NCBI GenBank assembly: GCA_052139695.1
Contig: JBKQWF010000044.1
Span: 13,156-77,155, forward strand
From: PLGF01 sp052139695
Lineage (GTDB): Bacteria; Verrucomicrobiota; Verrucomicrobiia; Limisphaerales; Palsa-1400
Reading direction: 5' to 3'
DNA: 64,000 bases
The notes beneath the pieces are model-generated. The model was given only the letters and a program-made list of their open reading frames with translations, made no database searches and was not told the origin of the DNA. A program made the translations under genes and the position numbers. Below are positions 40,428 through 49,774 of this stretch, one piece after another; the stretch's first letter is position 1; the number at the start of each line of letters is the position of its first letter.

Positions 40428-43400
40428 TTATTCATCGTCAATGGCGCCGGCTGCGCCGCCATCGACCGGACGCTTCCGTCCGGTGAAATCATAAAGGAAC
40501 GGCCCATCGAACTCCCACGCGTAGAGTTCACCGATCGTCGTTTTCGCGTCGGCCAGGGTGCCGCGGGCGATGCGCATAAAGTCGATCACACAGTCCAGAT
40601 TGTGCCCTCGCGGCGTGCCGCCCACATAGAGGTCGGCGTCATTGGCCAGTGAGGCATCGGCGCCGAGGCCGGGGCCGCGGGCATCCTGTTGGCCGTCCAG
40701 GTAGATGGCGAGAGTCTGTTCTTTTCGATCCGCCTCGGCGATGACGTGGTGCCAGCGGCCGTCGTTGACAGCGCCATGGCTGGCCAGACTTGCCTTGGCG
40801 GCCATCGTCTGTACCGCCAGGGTGACGCCTCCCGCCTTGTTCAGACGCAAGGCATATCCAGCAGAGTCATCCATCTTCTGGATCAGGGTCGCGCCTTCTT
40901 GCCCCGACGCGATCTTAAAATAGGCCTCGACAAGAAAGCTCGAGATAGAGATTTGCGGGTTCCGCAAGTCTGCCCCGCTGACCGCGCGCTCCTGGCCCCT
41001 TTGGCTTTCCATCATGACGGGGCGGTTGATCTCTTCGTTGCCCAAGACGGCGTATTGATCGCGCCCGTTGAAGCGCAACGCCCCTGTCGTCCAGTTCTCC
41101 AGCGGGCCGTTCTCGTAGTCTTTGAGAGTGATGTTGACGGCTTTGAGCGGATAAGTGGGGAACTTGTAGTAGTCGTCACGTCCGGTGTAGTAGGGGGACA
41201 TGCACCAGTGCTCGTCAAGAATTCGCGTGGGATAGCCCGGAATCGGGCAAAAGTTCCATTCGGCGACGGTGGCAAAGAGGCTCCACGGCACAAAAACTTT
41301 CGCTCCCAGCCCGCGGGCCGCCGAATTTCGTGAAGGACGGAAGTCGTGCGCGTCCGCGTCGCGCAGGGGCGGTTGTTCAGCCATGACCCCGACGCTTGCG
41401 GCCAGCGGTTGGTAGCTTTGCAAGGCCTGGCGGAACGCCGGGAGAGTGTTGTGCCACCGCCCGGAAGGTTCGAAGACGCCGAAGCTCTCCCCGCTGTCGT
41501 AGAAGACATTGCGCGCGTAGGCGTCGGTGTCGATCGCGTATTCGCTGTGGCGGGGTCCGGCGTCGGCCTCGTTGCCGGCGGCCGCCGTGTTCGCGGGATC
41601 AGCATCGCGGAAGACGCGCAGGCCCATGCCTTGCCAGATGTTCCCCAGGAATTTGATCCGGCCCGCTTGGGGCTCCTGGCGGCGTGAACCGCGCACGAAG
41701 TTGTAGATGGTATTATTGAAGAAAGTGTTCTGGTAGCTGATGATTTCCTGGAAGGCTGCCGTGTTGGCCAGCTTTCCGGCCGGGCCTTTGGATTTGCCCC
41801 AGGCGATGTTGTTGAAGTGATAGTTCTTAAAGGCCCCGTCGAGATAGTAGGCGTGGCCAAACCGGGCCTCTTTATTGGGGTTCAGCACATGATCCCAGTT
41901 GCGATAACCGCCCGGATTGCCCGAAATATTGTCATAGACATAGGCCGGGCCGCCCTGCCAGGTTTCGATCCCGCCGAAATCGTCCACGTTCAGCAGCGAA
42001 TCGACCACTTTGTTGTGGTGAAGGAGAATACGGGTGAAGGGACGGTCCGTGGCGGCTCCGCTTGGCTTGGCGCCGTGGACGTCGATGCCTTGGGCGCAAA
42101 TCCGTTCGCAGCAATTGCCCGCGACTTCCGCGGTTTGGGCGTATTGAAGGTTCACCGCCTCACCCTCGCTGAAGAGATCAGGGCGGAGGCCGATGTGCTC
42201 GAACTTGTTCCGCAACACGCGGACGTCGTAGAGACGGCCCATCGGCGGCGCCACGTCGCCCCAGGTCGAACTGTCCGCGATCTCCACTCCGCCGGAGTCC
42301 GCGTCGGAGAATACGCAGTCGGCCACCAGCACTTGGTCAATCGCATCGCGCCGCCCCGCCGCCTTGAGGCGGACGCCTTTGTGGACGTGCTGGAAGAGGC
42401 AGTGGGTGACCTCGATGTCGTTGCCGCTGCCCAGCAGGCGCACGCAGGCGGGTTGAACGTCAATGCTTTCGTGGGAGACCCAGTAAGGCGCGGCCGTGAG
42501 GTTCCAATAAACGTTGCTGAAGCGGAAGGTGAGACCGTTGATGTGCAGGTGACTGACGCCCGAGCTGTCGATCATGTGAATCCGTCGCGCCACCTCGACT
42601 TGGGCGGTGTTCGGGTCCTGATCGCCAGGCAGGCGGAGGTAAAGCCGGCAGCCCGCTCCCTTTTTGTCAAACCAAAATTCACCGGGGCCGTCCAGATACT
42701 GGGGCTTGTCTTCCAGGTAAAAGCGGCAGCCGCGGATAATTTTGTAGGAGGGCGCGCCACCCCACTGCCCCGGGAAGACCAGCGAACCGTTCTTTCGATC
42801 GACCGCGAGAACCTTGGCCGGAAAGGGGTTGCCCATGACCCACCCCTTTGTGGTCCAAATGGTGGCGCCTTCGTAATAATCCTGGGGTTTGCTCTCGTTA
42901 ATGTCCTCCTTGTCGAACGCCAGATGCCGTTGTTCGCCATTGATGGAGGCGTAGTTGTCAAATGGGCGGTCGGGGTTCTTCCACGTCCACCACCCGCTTT
43001 GGATGTCGTCCGGGTCCGTGATCGTCCAATTCGGAGTGCGGGCCAGGGCAAGGCGCGTGACGGCGCCGTCCTGGCCGATTACCCAAACATGGCGCGGCGA
43101 CCAGTCGAGGTCGGCGTACCAGACCTTCTCCGGCTCCGGAATGGAATTATTGTCGGCCACCTTTTTCCAGTCCTTGACGATCTCAGAGCCACAAATCACA
43201 GCCGGCCCCACGCCCCAGGACGGATCCCGGGTCAAGACCTGGGGATCCTCCGCGCTACCCGGCTCATTCGCATTCATCTCGCCGCGATAAATGACGCCCT
43301 GCTTAAAAACGTAGGTCTGCGCGCCTTTGCAAGCGGCCGCGTTACCGCGGGCGTTGGGGTCCCAAGGATGGTGCTTCCAAGGCGTTTGCTTTGAAAAGCC

Positions 43401-43640
43401 GTCGTTGGCGTCGTCGCCCGACGCAAAATCGATATAGCGGACCGATTTGCCAGGCGTGAACTCAAAGTTCTTCGGCGCCCACTCCAAATCGCCGGTCGGC
43501 AAGACCTTCGCCTGCGGCTCCTGCCAGGACCACCGGGGCGCATTCTGGGCCCTCGCCCCACAGCAGGATGCCACCAACACCGACAACAGGACCATGAGCG
43601 CGAACGGCCGCCGTTTTTTGATTCCTTCCGGTCTCGGCAT
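40428..43640 (-). CDS. Secreted right-handed beta-helix protein with C-terminal LamG domain
   Basis: 1070 residues with a signal peptide (FALMVLLSVLVASCCGARA). After an N-terminal part with KSVRYIDFASGDDANDGFSKQTPWKHHPW (a usual opening of polysaccharide-lyase-like beta-helix proteins, shown here in part) come helix turns such as SHLHINGLTFRFSNVYWN, NDIEVTHCLFQHVHKGVRL and DSGGVEIADSSTW. Residues about 850-1040 form a LamG/concanavalin-like jelly roll (ALRFNGRDQYAVLGN, GRWHHVIAEAD, LAIYLDGQQDARG, LYVGGTPRGHNLDCVIDFMRIARG). It is likely a polysaccharide-binding or -cleaving surface protein; catalytic residues cannot be assigned. It lies 35 bases downstream of the S53 protease gene on the same strand, so the two probably form an operon. 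Confidence 0.82.
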   Translation of the reverse strand: MPRPEGIKKRRPFALMVLLSVLVASCCGARAQNAPRWSWQEPQAKVLPTGDLEWAPKNFEFTPGKSVRYIDFASGDDANDGFSKQTPWKHHPWDPNARGNAAACKGAQTYVFKQGVIYRGEMNANEPGSAEDPQVLTRDPSWGVGPAVICGSEIVKDWKKVADNNSIPEPEKVWYADLDWSPRHVWVIGQDGAVTRLALARTPNWTITDPDDIQSGWWTWKNPDRPFDNYASINGEQRHLAFDKEDINESKPQDYYEGATIWTTKGWVMGNPFPAKVLAVDRKNGSLVFPGQWGGAPSYKIIRGCRFYLEDKPQYLDGPGEFWFDKKGAGCRLYLRLPGDQDPNTAQVEVARRIHMIDSSGVSHLHINGLTFRFSNVYWNLTAAPYWVSHESIDVQPACVRLLGSGNDIEVTHCLFQHVHKGVRLKAAGRRDAIDQVLVADCVFSDADSGGVEIADSSTWGDVAPPMGRLYDVRVLRNKFEHIGLRPDLFSEGEAVNLQYAQTAEVAGNCCERICAQGIDVHGAKPSGAATDRPFTRILLHHNKVVDSLLNVDDFGGIETWQGGPAYVYDNISGNPGGYRNWDHVLNPNKEARFGHAYYLDGAFKNYHFNNIAWGKSKGPAGKLANTAAFQEIISYQNTFFNNTIYNFVRGSRRQEPQAGRIKFLGNIWQGMGLRVFRDADPANTAAAGNEADAGPRHSEYAIDTDAYARNVFYDSGESFGVFEPSGRWHNTLPAFRQALQSYQPLAASVGVMAEQPPLRDADAHDFRPSRNSAARGLGAKVFVPWSLFATVAEWNFCPIPGYPTRILDEHWCMSPYYTGRDDYYKFPTYPLKAVNITLKDYENGPLENWTTGALRFNGRDQYAVLGNEEINRPVMMESQRGQERAVSGADLRNPQISISSFLVEAYFKIASGQEGATLIQKMDDSAGYALRLNKAGGVTLAVQTMAAKASLASHGAVNDGRWHHVIAEADRKEQTLAIYLDGQQDARGPGLGADASLANDADLYVGGTPRGHNLDCVIDFMRIARGTLADAKTTIGELYAWEFDGPFLYDFTGRKRPVDGGAAGAIDDE

Positions 43641-43675
43641 CGGTCACTCCGTTGAAAAGCGGCGGGACGGAACAA

Positions 43676-46600
43676 TTACTGCCCCTGGACTTGATAATAG
43701 GCGCTGACGTTGCTCAGCGACAGGACCAGGTTTGTCCCAATGGTCGGGGCGCCGAAGTTTTGCCAACTACCGCTGTCCAGGTCCGTTGTCATCTTCACTT
43801 GATAGGGGGCCGTTCCCCCGGTCCACGTCAGCACCACATTGGAGCCTTGCGGAAAGATTTGCAGGGTAATGCCCAGAGGCACGGTCACTCGGAAAATGGC
43901 GCCGTTGCCGCCGCCGGCGGAAGGATTGAAACCCGTCCCCCCTTGGGCGGTCATGCCATAGAAACTGCCATCGCTGGCCTGGATCAGCGGCGCTTCCGGG
44001 TCCGCGCCGTTGAGGCCATCGAACCAGACTAATGTGGTGAGGGCGCCATTGGTGGTTATGCGGAAGACGGAGCCTTGGCCCCCGGACCCGCCCATCGAGG
44101 TGGTGCCGTAGAGGTTGCCGTCCGATCCCTGGAGCAGCGCGGCCGCCGGATTCATTCCGTTGGTCTCAGCAAATGAAAAGAGGGTGGTGAGCGAGCCATT
44201 TGTAGTCAAGCAAAAAATGGTGCCGTCGTTGTTCGAGCCGCCGCCCAGGGTGCAGCCATAGAGATTGCCGTCCGCGCCCTGGATGACTCCCGCCTGGGGG
44301 AAATCGCCATTCGTTTGATCGAAGGAGACCAAAGTGGTCAGCGTGCCGTTGGTGTCCAGGCGGAAGACCGTGCCCAGATCGTCGGCGCCGAATTCCGTGG
44401 TGGTGCCGTAGAAGCTCCCGTCCGCGCCCTGAATTACCCCGGCGTAAGGGTAGCCGCCGTCGTTCCCGCCCGTGAAACCATAAAGGGTCGTCAACCCGCC
44501 GCCGGCCGTTATTTTGAATACCGAGCCATAAGCATAGGCGCCGCCCAGATAGGTGGTGCCGTAGAAATTGCCGTCATTTCCCTGCACCAGGGCCGCCGTG
44601 GGAACGGCACCATCCGCTCCATCCGCGAAAGAGTAAATATCTTTGACAGAAAAAGAATTGGGGTTCATGCGGAAGACCGCGCCAAAGCCGTTTTCGCCCC
44701 CGATCGCGGCGGTGCCGTAGAAATTGCCGTCCTGGCCCAAGACCAGGCTTCCCACGGGTTCCGCGGGCCCGGGGGTATTGGGAAAGCCATAAATGGTTGT
44801 CAGGCTGCCCGCGAAAGTCGTCCTGAAAATCGTCCCCAGGAAATCCACGCCGCCGCCTTCGGCCGTGCCGTAGAGATTGCCGGCACTTCCCTCGACGAGT
44901 CCTCCGTAAGGAAAAGCGCCCTCTTGATTTCCGCTGAAGAAATGCAGGTTGGTCACGGACGCCCCTGCCGCGGCAACAGGCAAAACCGTCAAGACCGCGC
45001 CGGCGCTGGTCACGGCATCGAAAGCGTTGCTCACGATTACCGAATACGTCCCGGCATTTGCCAAAGTGACGTTGGAGATGGTCAATGAACTGGTGGCGGA
45101 CCCGGTAATGGCGCCGCCGTCCGTCAAGTTGTTTCCGTTTTCCTGCCATTGATATGACAATGGCTGGTCCGCGAGGACAGTGACCGCGAGCGTTACCGTC
45201 ATCCCGGCGACGCATGTCTGGCTCGCGGGTTGGGCGGTGATCCTCGGGGGGGAGAGGATGACCTGCAAGACCGCAACGTCGCTGGTGACCGAATTGAGGG
45301 CGTTGCTGACAATGACCGTATAGACCGCGGCGTCATTGACGGTAACGTTGGTGATACTCAGCGTAGCGGAATTGGCGCCGGAAATGGAGCCGCCGTTGGT
45401 GAGATCGATTCCGTTTTCCTGCCACTGGTAAAAGACCGGCGCGGCACCGAAAGTGGCCACCGTGAAAGCCGCGGTTCCGCCGGTGAAGGCCGATTGGTCC
45501 GCCGGTTGGCCGGTGATTTGCAGGGGGCCATTGATACCCAGCCGGAAAATTGAGCCATTGTTGTCCAAGCCGCCACCCAGAGTCGCGCCATATAAACTCC
45601 CATCCGCGCCTTGGATAAGGGCTGCCGAAGGATTGGCGCCCGCATAGCCGTCAAATTGGGCCATGGTGGCCAGCCGTCCCGTGGGAGCGATCTGAAAAAC
45701 CGTGCCAAAGCCGAACTGGCCGCCATTCTGAGTCGTGCCGTACAAATTGCCATCAGTGGCCTGGACAAGGCCGCCCCACGGGTTGCCGCCGTCGTTCCCT
45801 CCGGTAAACGCGTAGCGGGTGCTAAACGTGCCCGACGCCGTGAGCTCGAACACCGTGCCGAAACCGTTGGACCCGTCCACATAGGTTGTGCCGTAGAAAT
45901 TGTCGTCCGCGGCCTGGACAAGGCCGGGAATCGGCACCCCCCCGTCACCTCCCCCAGTGAAGGAGTAGAGGCTGGTGAAATTGCCGGAGGGCGTCATTTT
46001 AAAAACTGATCCTGAGGCGGACGCGCCGCCTCCTTCGGTTGTGCCGTAGAAATTGCCGTCGCTGCCTTGAATCAGTGTCGATGAAGGATTGGCGCCGTTA
46101 GCGTCATCGAACGAAACCAGGGTGGTCAACGTGCCCCCTGTGGTCATGCGAAAGATCGAGCCCAAGCCATAGGCGCCACCATTCAGGGCCGTTCCATAAA
46201 AATTGCCATCAGCTCCTTGCGCCAGCCCGGCCACGGGAGCTGCGCCGTTATCGCCGTTCAACGCTGTCAAAGTGGTGAGTGAACCGGCGGTTGTGATCCG
46301 GAACAGTGTCCCATCGTCGTAGGTGCCGCCGGAGGAGGCTGCGCCATAAAGAAAACCACCCGGGCCGAGGAATAACCCGCCATCCGGCACGGCGCCATTG
46401 CTGGACTTGAACGAAAGCAAAGTGGTCAGCGCCCCATTGGTGGTGGCCCTGAACACCGTGCCGTCGCTGTCTGCGCCACCGCCGCTCGTCGTGCCATAGA
46501 GATTGCCCTGCGCATCCTGCGCCATTGGACTATAAGATTCCGCTCCGGAATTGCCGCCGGCAAAGGATGCCACAGGGGCCAGGATGAGCCCCGGAGCCGT

Positions 46601-49171
46601 CACCGGAATGACGGAGAGTTGCGCCCCCGCGCTGTTGGTCGAGCCGAGGAAATCGCTGACGATCACGGAATAAGTGCCGGCATTGGCGGAGGAGACGTTG
46701 CTGACCGTCAATTGCTTGGTGGTGGCGCCTGAATAGTTGATGGTGTTGTTGGCCAAATTGGCTCCATTGAGCCGCCACTGGTAGGAATACGGGGTGTTCC
46801 CGACAGCGCCAACGCTAAAGGTGGCCGTCGCTCCGGGCAGCACGGTCTGGCTGGCCGGTTGCAGGACCACGACCGGTGGCGACTGCGCATAGGTGAGCAC
46901 GGCATTCGAACTTGCCAGAACGCCCGCCGCGTTGCTCAAGACCACGGAGTAGCTGCCAGAATTGGCCCCGGATATATTGCTAATTGTCAAGGTGCTGGTG
47001 GCGGTACCGTGATAACTGCCCTCGTCTCTTAAATTCAGCCCGTTGACCTGCCATTGATAAGACACCAGTGCGTTGGGACCGGTCCCCACGCTGAAAGTCG
47101 CCGTCATTCCCTCCAGCAGGGTCTGATTGGTGGGTTGCGCGGTGATGACGGGCGGGGTGACCACGGCCAACGTGATCTGGCGGGATTGGCCGAAGTTGTC
47201 CCCGGTATTGGTGAACCACAGAGTTGCCGAATAGCTGCCCGCCGGTAAATTGGTCGCGGCCATCGCCACGCCCACCGTGACAGTGTCCGCCGGGGCACCC
47301 TGCGCCACTGTGCCGGACGCCGGCGATACTGTTAACCATGCGGAGGTACTGCTGACACTCCAGTTCAGTGAACCGGCGCGATTGTTAGTCAGGGAATAAG
47401 TCTGCGCCGCCGGGGCGAATGGACCTCCCACTGGACCGGAGAAAATCTCCCTGGCCAGCGGCGAGATTTGCAATGGTTCCGGCAACCCCACGGCGGTGAT
47501 GAGCCCGACGCCGTTTGGCGTGCCCCAGCCCGTGCAGAGGTCGTAGCCGGGCACAGCGACGAACCGGGTGGGACTGCTGGCGTCCTCATTATTTCCGTTG
47601 GTCGTGTCATGGAAGAGGTTTGTGTAGATAAAGCCGTTCGATCCTTTGGCTATGGCATAAATGGCCGGGTTGACAAACCCGACAGTCCTCTCGCCGTTGG
47701 TCACAGCCAGTTGGTTCATCAGCGCGGCTAAGGCCGCCCACAACTGTGTCGAGCAACTGGTGCCGCCAACCGTCTCTGACTGGCCGTTGCCGAAGGTGAG
47801 GTAAATGTTATCCGCCGTCATGGCAACGTCGGGAGTGTTTCGCATCGTGGTCGATCCCTGGCAGGCCGTCATACTGATCCCTTGTTGCCAGATGGGAATA
47901 TCATGGCGGGTGCTGATTCCGCCGCTGCTGCCTTCGCTATGCCCCGCGTTCCAAACCGTCTCCGAAGCCCAGGCGCCGCCCGTGCTCACCGTGGTCAAGG
48001 TGGTGCCGCCGACAATCGTGATGTTGGGGTCGTCGGTGGGCGTGACGGGGCTTGAAGTATAAGCATCGAAATCGCCCGAAGCGTTGAAGAAAGACTGGCC
48101 CTGGGCGGCAAATTGCAGGAAAATCTGCTCCGTGTTCTCATCGGTGGCATACGACCAGGAAGCCCCAATCTGTTTGGCCAGGTTGTCAGTGGCCATTCGG
48201 TTTAAAATGTCATTGCCGGTGGACCCTTCATAGACAATCACTCCAGCCAGTCCCGGCGCCATGGCAATTTCCAGCTCAATGTCCAGGGACACTTCGGCAT
48301 TGGCATTGGCACTGCCTGGCCCGCCGTTGTACCCGTCCAACAGAACCGCGCTCACCGGCACGTTCGGCAAGCCAGCCAAGGCCTCGTAGGCTGTGATGTC
48401 AGTTTGGTAGAAGCCTGAGTCAATTTCAAAAATCGCGACGGTTTGGCCCGCGCCAGTGAGGGACACACCCGGAAGATAGGCCGACCGAAAGTCGTTTCCG
48501 AGGTAGGTTCCGCCGGGGCCCGAGCCAGCCGTATCAGCCCTCGCCTCGTTCTGGGGGATCGACCGCAAACATGGATGGGGCAAAACGTAATTGTCCAGGC
48601 CGCTGACGCTTAACACCGGCGCCGCCAAGTCAAGTGACGGCTCCGCGTTCGGCGCGTAAAACGTCCGGTCCTCCGTCGGATGCTGGTATTCATTCAATGT
48701 GATGTGAAACGTCCGCTCGATGGCCGCCACCGTTCCTTTCACGTTCACCAGCGTCCGGTTGGGATGCTGGCCTGTGACGACCAGACCGTGCGACTTTGCA
48801 AAGGCCACGACGGCTTGATAATCCTCCTCCGTCGGGCTGAAGCGTTGGGCGAATTGTTCTGGCGACAAATAGTGGCGGAAGCCGGGGCTGGCCGGGTCAT
48901 AGAGTTGTTGAAGCAGATTGGTGAGCCCGTCCCGGTCTCGCAAAGGCAGGCCAATCGTGAGGTTTAGGTTCTTCCAGGGCGGACTATGGCGGAGCGGAGC
49001 CGCATTGGTCACGGGCGGGGGCAAAACGTTGCGGAGGAATTGGCGCTCTACCGCTCGCACAGGAGTTGCGGGCAGTCCGAGCAACAAAAGCAACAAGAGC
49101 CAGACCCAGGCGCCTGTGATCGGGCGGAGATTAGGCAGGGGGCCCCTCGATCCCACTTTCTTTATATTCAT
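43676..49171 (-). CDS. Secreted S53 (kumamolisin-like) protease with BACON, Ig-like and 7+7 GloVer repeats
   Basis: 1831 residues from ATG 49171 (signal VWLLLLLLLGLPATPVRA). The S53 pro-domain (LTIGLPLRDRDGLTNLLQQL, HYLSPEQFAQRFSPTE, then TFHITLNEYQHP) is followed by the sedolisin catalytic domain: E and D in AEVSLDIELEIAMAPG, the oxyanion Asp near NASGDFDAY, and the nucleophile S472 in VGGTSCSTQLWAAL. Then come a BACON-like domain (GSLNWSVSSTSAWLTVSP), two Ig-like domains, seven GloVer repeats (N-F/L-Y-G-T-T core), two Ig-like domains, seven more GloVer repeats, and a C-terminal module ending YYQVQGQ. It is an acid-type endoprotease anchored or displayed by propeller-like repeats. Confidence 0.87.
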   Translation of the reverse strand: MNIKKVGSRGPLPNLRPITGAWVWLLLLLLLGLPATPVRAVERQFLRNVLPPPVTNAAPLRHSPPWKNLNLTIGLPLRDRDGLTNLLQQLYDPASPGFRHYLSPEQFAQRFSPTEEDYQAVVAFAKSHGLVVTGQHPNRTLVNVKGTVAAIERTFHITLNEYQHPTEDRTFYAPNAEPSLDLAAPVLSVSGLDNYVLPHPCLRSIPQNEARADTAGSGPGGTYLGNDFRSAYLPGVSLTGAGQTVAIFEIDSGFYQTDITAYEALAGLPNVPVSAVLLDGYNGGPGSANANAEVSLDIELEIAMAPGLAGVIVYEGSTGNDILNRMATDNLAKQIGASWSYATDENTEQIFLQFAAQGQSFFNASGDFDAYTSSPVTPTDDPNITIVGGTTLTTVSTGGAWASETVWNAGHSEGSSGGISTRHDIPIWQQGISMTACQGSTTMRNTPDVAMTADNIYLTFGNGQSETVGGTSCSTQLWAALAALMNQLAVTNGERTVGFVNPAIYAIAKGSNGFIYTNLFHDTTNGNNEDASSPTRFVAVPGYDLCTGWGTPNGVGLITAVGLPEPLQISPLAREIFSGPVGGPFAPAAQTYSLTNNRAGSLNWSVSSTSAWLTVSPASGTVAQGAPADTVTVGVAMAATNLPAGSYSATLWFTNTGDNFGQSRQITLAVVTPPVITAQPTNQTLLEGMTATFSVGTGPNALVSYQWQVNGLNLRDEGSYHGTATSTLTISNISGANSGSYSVVLSNAAGVLASSNAVLTYAQSPPVVVLQPASQTVLPGATATFSVGAVGNTPYSYQWRLNGANLANNTINYSGATTKQLTVSNVSSANAGTYSVIVSDFLGSTNSAGAQLSVIPVTAPGLILAPVASFAGGNSGAESYSPMAQDAQGNLYGTTSGGGADSDGTVFRATTNGALTTLLSFKSSNGAVPDGGLFLGPGGFLYGAASSGGTYDDGTLFRITTAGSLTTLTALNGDNGAAPVAGLAQGADGNFYGTALNGGAYGLGSIFRMTTGGTLTTLVSFDDANGANPSSTLIQGSDGNFYGTTEGGGASASGSVFKMTPSGNFTSLYSFTGGGDGGVPIPGLVQAADDNFYGTTYVDGSNGFGTVFELTASGTFSTRYAFTGGNDGGNPWGGLVQATDGNLYGTTQNGGQFGFGTVFQIAPTGRLATMAQFDGYAGANPSAALIQGADGSLYGATLGGGLDNNGSIFRLGINGPLQITGQPADQSAFTGGTAAFTVATFGAAPVFYQWQENGIDLTNGGSISGANSATLSITNVTVNDAAVYTVIVSNALNSVTSDVAVLQVILSPPRITAQPASQTCVAGMTVTLAVTVLADQPLSYQWQENGNNLTDGGAITGSATSSLTISNVTLANAGTYSVIVSNAFDAVTSAGAVLTVLPVAAAGASVTNLHFFSGNQEGAFPYGGLVEGSAGNLYGTAEGGGVDFLGTIFRTTFAGSLTTIYGFPNTPGPAEPVGSLVLGQDGNFYGTAAIGGENGFGAVFRMNPNSFSVKDIYSFADGADGAVPTAALVQGNDGNFYGTTYLGGAYAYGSVFKITAGGGLTTLYGFTGGNDGGYPYAGVIQGADGSFYGTTTEFGADDLGTVFRLDTNGTLTTLVSFDQTNGDFPQAGVIQGADGNLYGCTLGGGSNNDGTIFCLTTNGSLTTLFSFAETNGMNPAAALLQGSDGNLYGTTSMGGSGGQGSVFRITTNGALTTLVWFDGLNGADPEAPLIQASDGSFYGMTAQGGTGFNPSAGGGNGAIFRVTVPLGITLQIFPQGSNVVLTWTGGTAPYQVKMTTDLDSGSWQNFGAPTIGTNLVLSLSNVSAYYQVQGQ

Positions 49172-49363
49172 GGATTCGTTTGCAATGTTTTGGCTTCGCC
49201 ATCCGGTCCTGTTTTTGTCAGCTTTCGGAAATAACAATACTTGGCGTTGAACAGTGAAGGTTCATCCAGATTCATAAAAAGTCATGTCTTATTTTGTAAA
49301 TCGACAAAAACATCCGACTTTTCTGATTGACCCGATAAAAATCCCAGATTAGATTCTCCGCAT

Positions 49364-49381
49364 TGTGACGTGTCGGTCACA
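49364..49381. promoter_or_regulatory. Inverted repeat TGTGAC-N6-GTCACA, candidate activator site
   Basis: Perfect 6-bp arms (49364-49369 and 49376-49381), 25 bases upstream of the sigma-54 promoter start. It resembles a CRP box, but the TGTGA/TCACA halves are 8 apart, not 6. It could be an enhancer-binding-protein site or another operator. Confidence 0.4.
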
Positions 49382-49406
49382 TAAATCATAACAGGAAACT
49401 ACGCTT

Positions 49407-49423
49407 CTGGCACGGCTGTTGCA
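49407..49423 (+). promoter_or_regulatory. Sigma-54 (RpoN) promoter
   Basis: ctggcacggctgttgca matches the -24/-12 consensus YTGGCACGRNNNTTGCW at every fixed position, with the GG and GC elements correctly spaced. It reads toward the four-LamG gene at 49775; transcription would start near 49435, giving a leader of about 340 bases. Confidence 0.75.
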
Positions 49424-49774
49424 GGGAGACCAGGCCGGTACGGGAGGCTTCTGCGGAGAATAGCCGATTTGCGGGGTGCTGGAAGGGTCAGGGCAAAAGA
49501 GTCGGACGAGAATGCGGAAAATCTCAAGAGGGAGTCTTGGACTATTCGACGGCTGGTGTGGCGACGCGATGGAGCGGTTTTCGTCGATGGAAAGAGTGTC
49601 AGCGTTTCCGGTGATTGGCCTCCGCGCAAGGATGCTTGTCCAAAAACTGTTGCCCCGGAATGCCCTGTTCGCTGTAACCGAATTTCTTATTGGCGGCCAG
49701 GCTCCCGCTTCCTGCAGCTCGCCCCTTTCCTCCTTGGCAGATGTCTCCATTCAACCCTTAAAACTAAATAAAGC

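Larger units (their letters stand above)
49172..49774. other. 603-base divergent intergenic region
   Basis: Between the S53 protease and the four-LamG gene. It holds an inverted repeat (49364-49381), a sigma-54 promoter (49407-49423) and a leader of about 340 bases before ATG 49775. Open frames crossing the leader have poor starts and no recognisable product. The stretch 49260-49340 is AT-rich and may hold the minus-strand promoter, but no clear boxes were found. Confidence 0.6.

Noticed and set aside
41817..43394. 525-codon plus-strand frame over the beta-helix gene
   Set aside because: Shadow frame, Val/Arg/Asp-rich, no signal peptide or domain.
49364..49381. Inverted repeat considered as a CRP box
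   Set aside because: Half-site spacing is 8 instead of 6 bases, so it is only listed as a generic operator candidate.
49349..49771. Open frames across the leader before the four-LamG gene (both strands)
   Set aside because: Weak or non-ATG starts, Arg-rich translation and no family resemblance; they also overlap the sigma-54 promoter.
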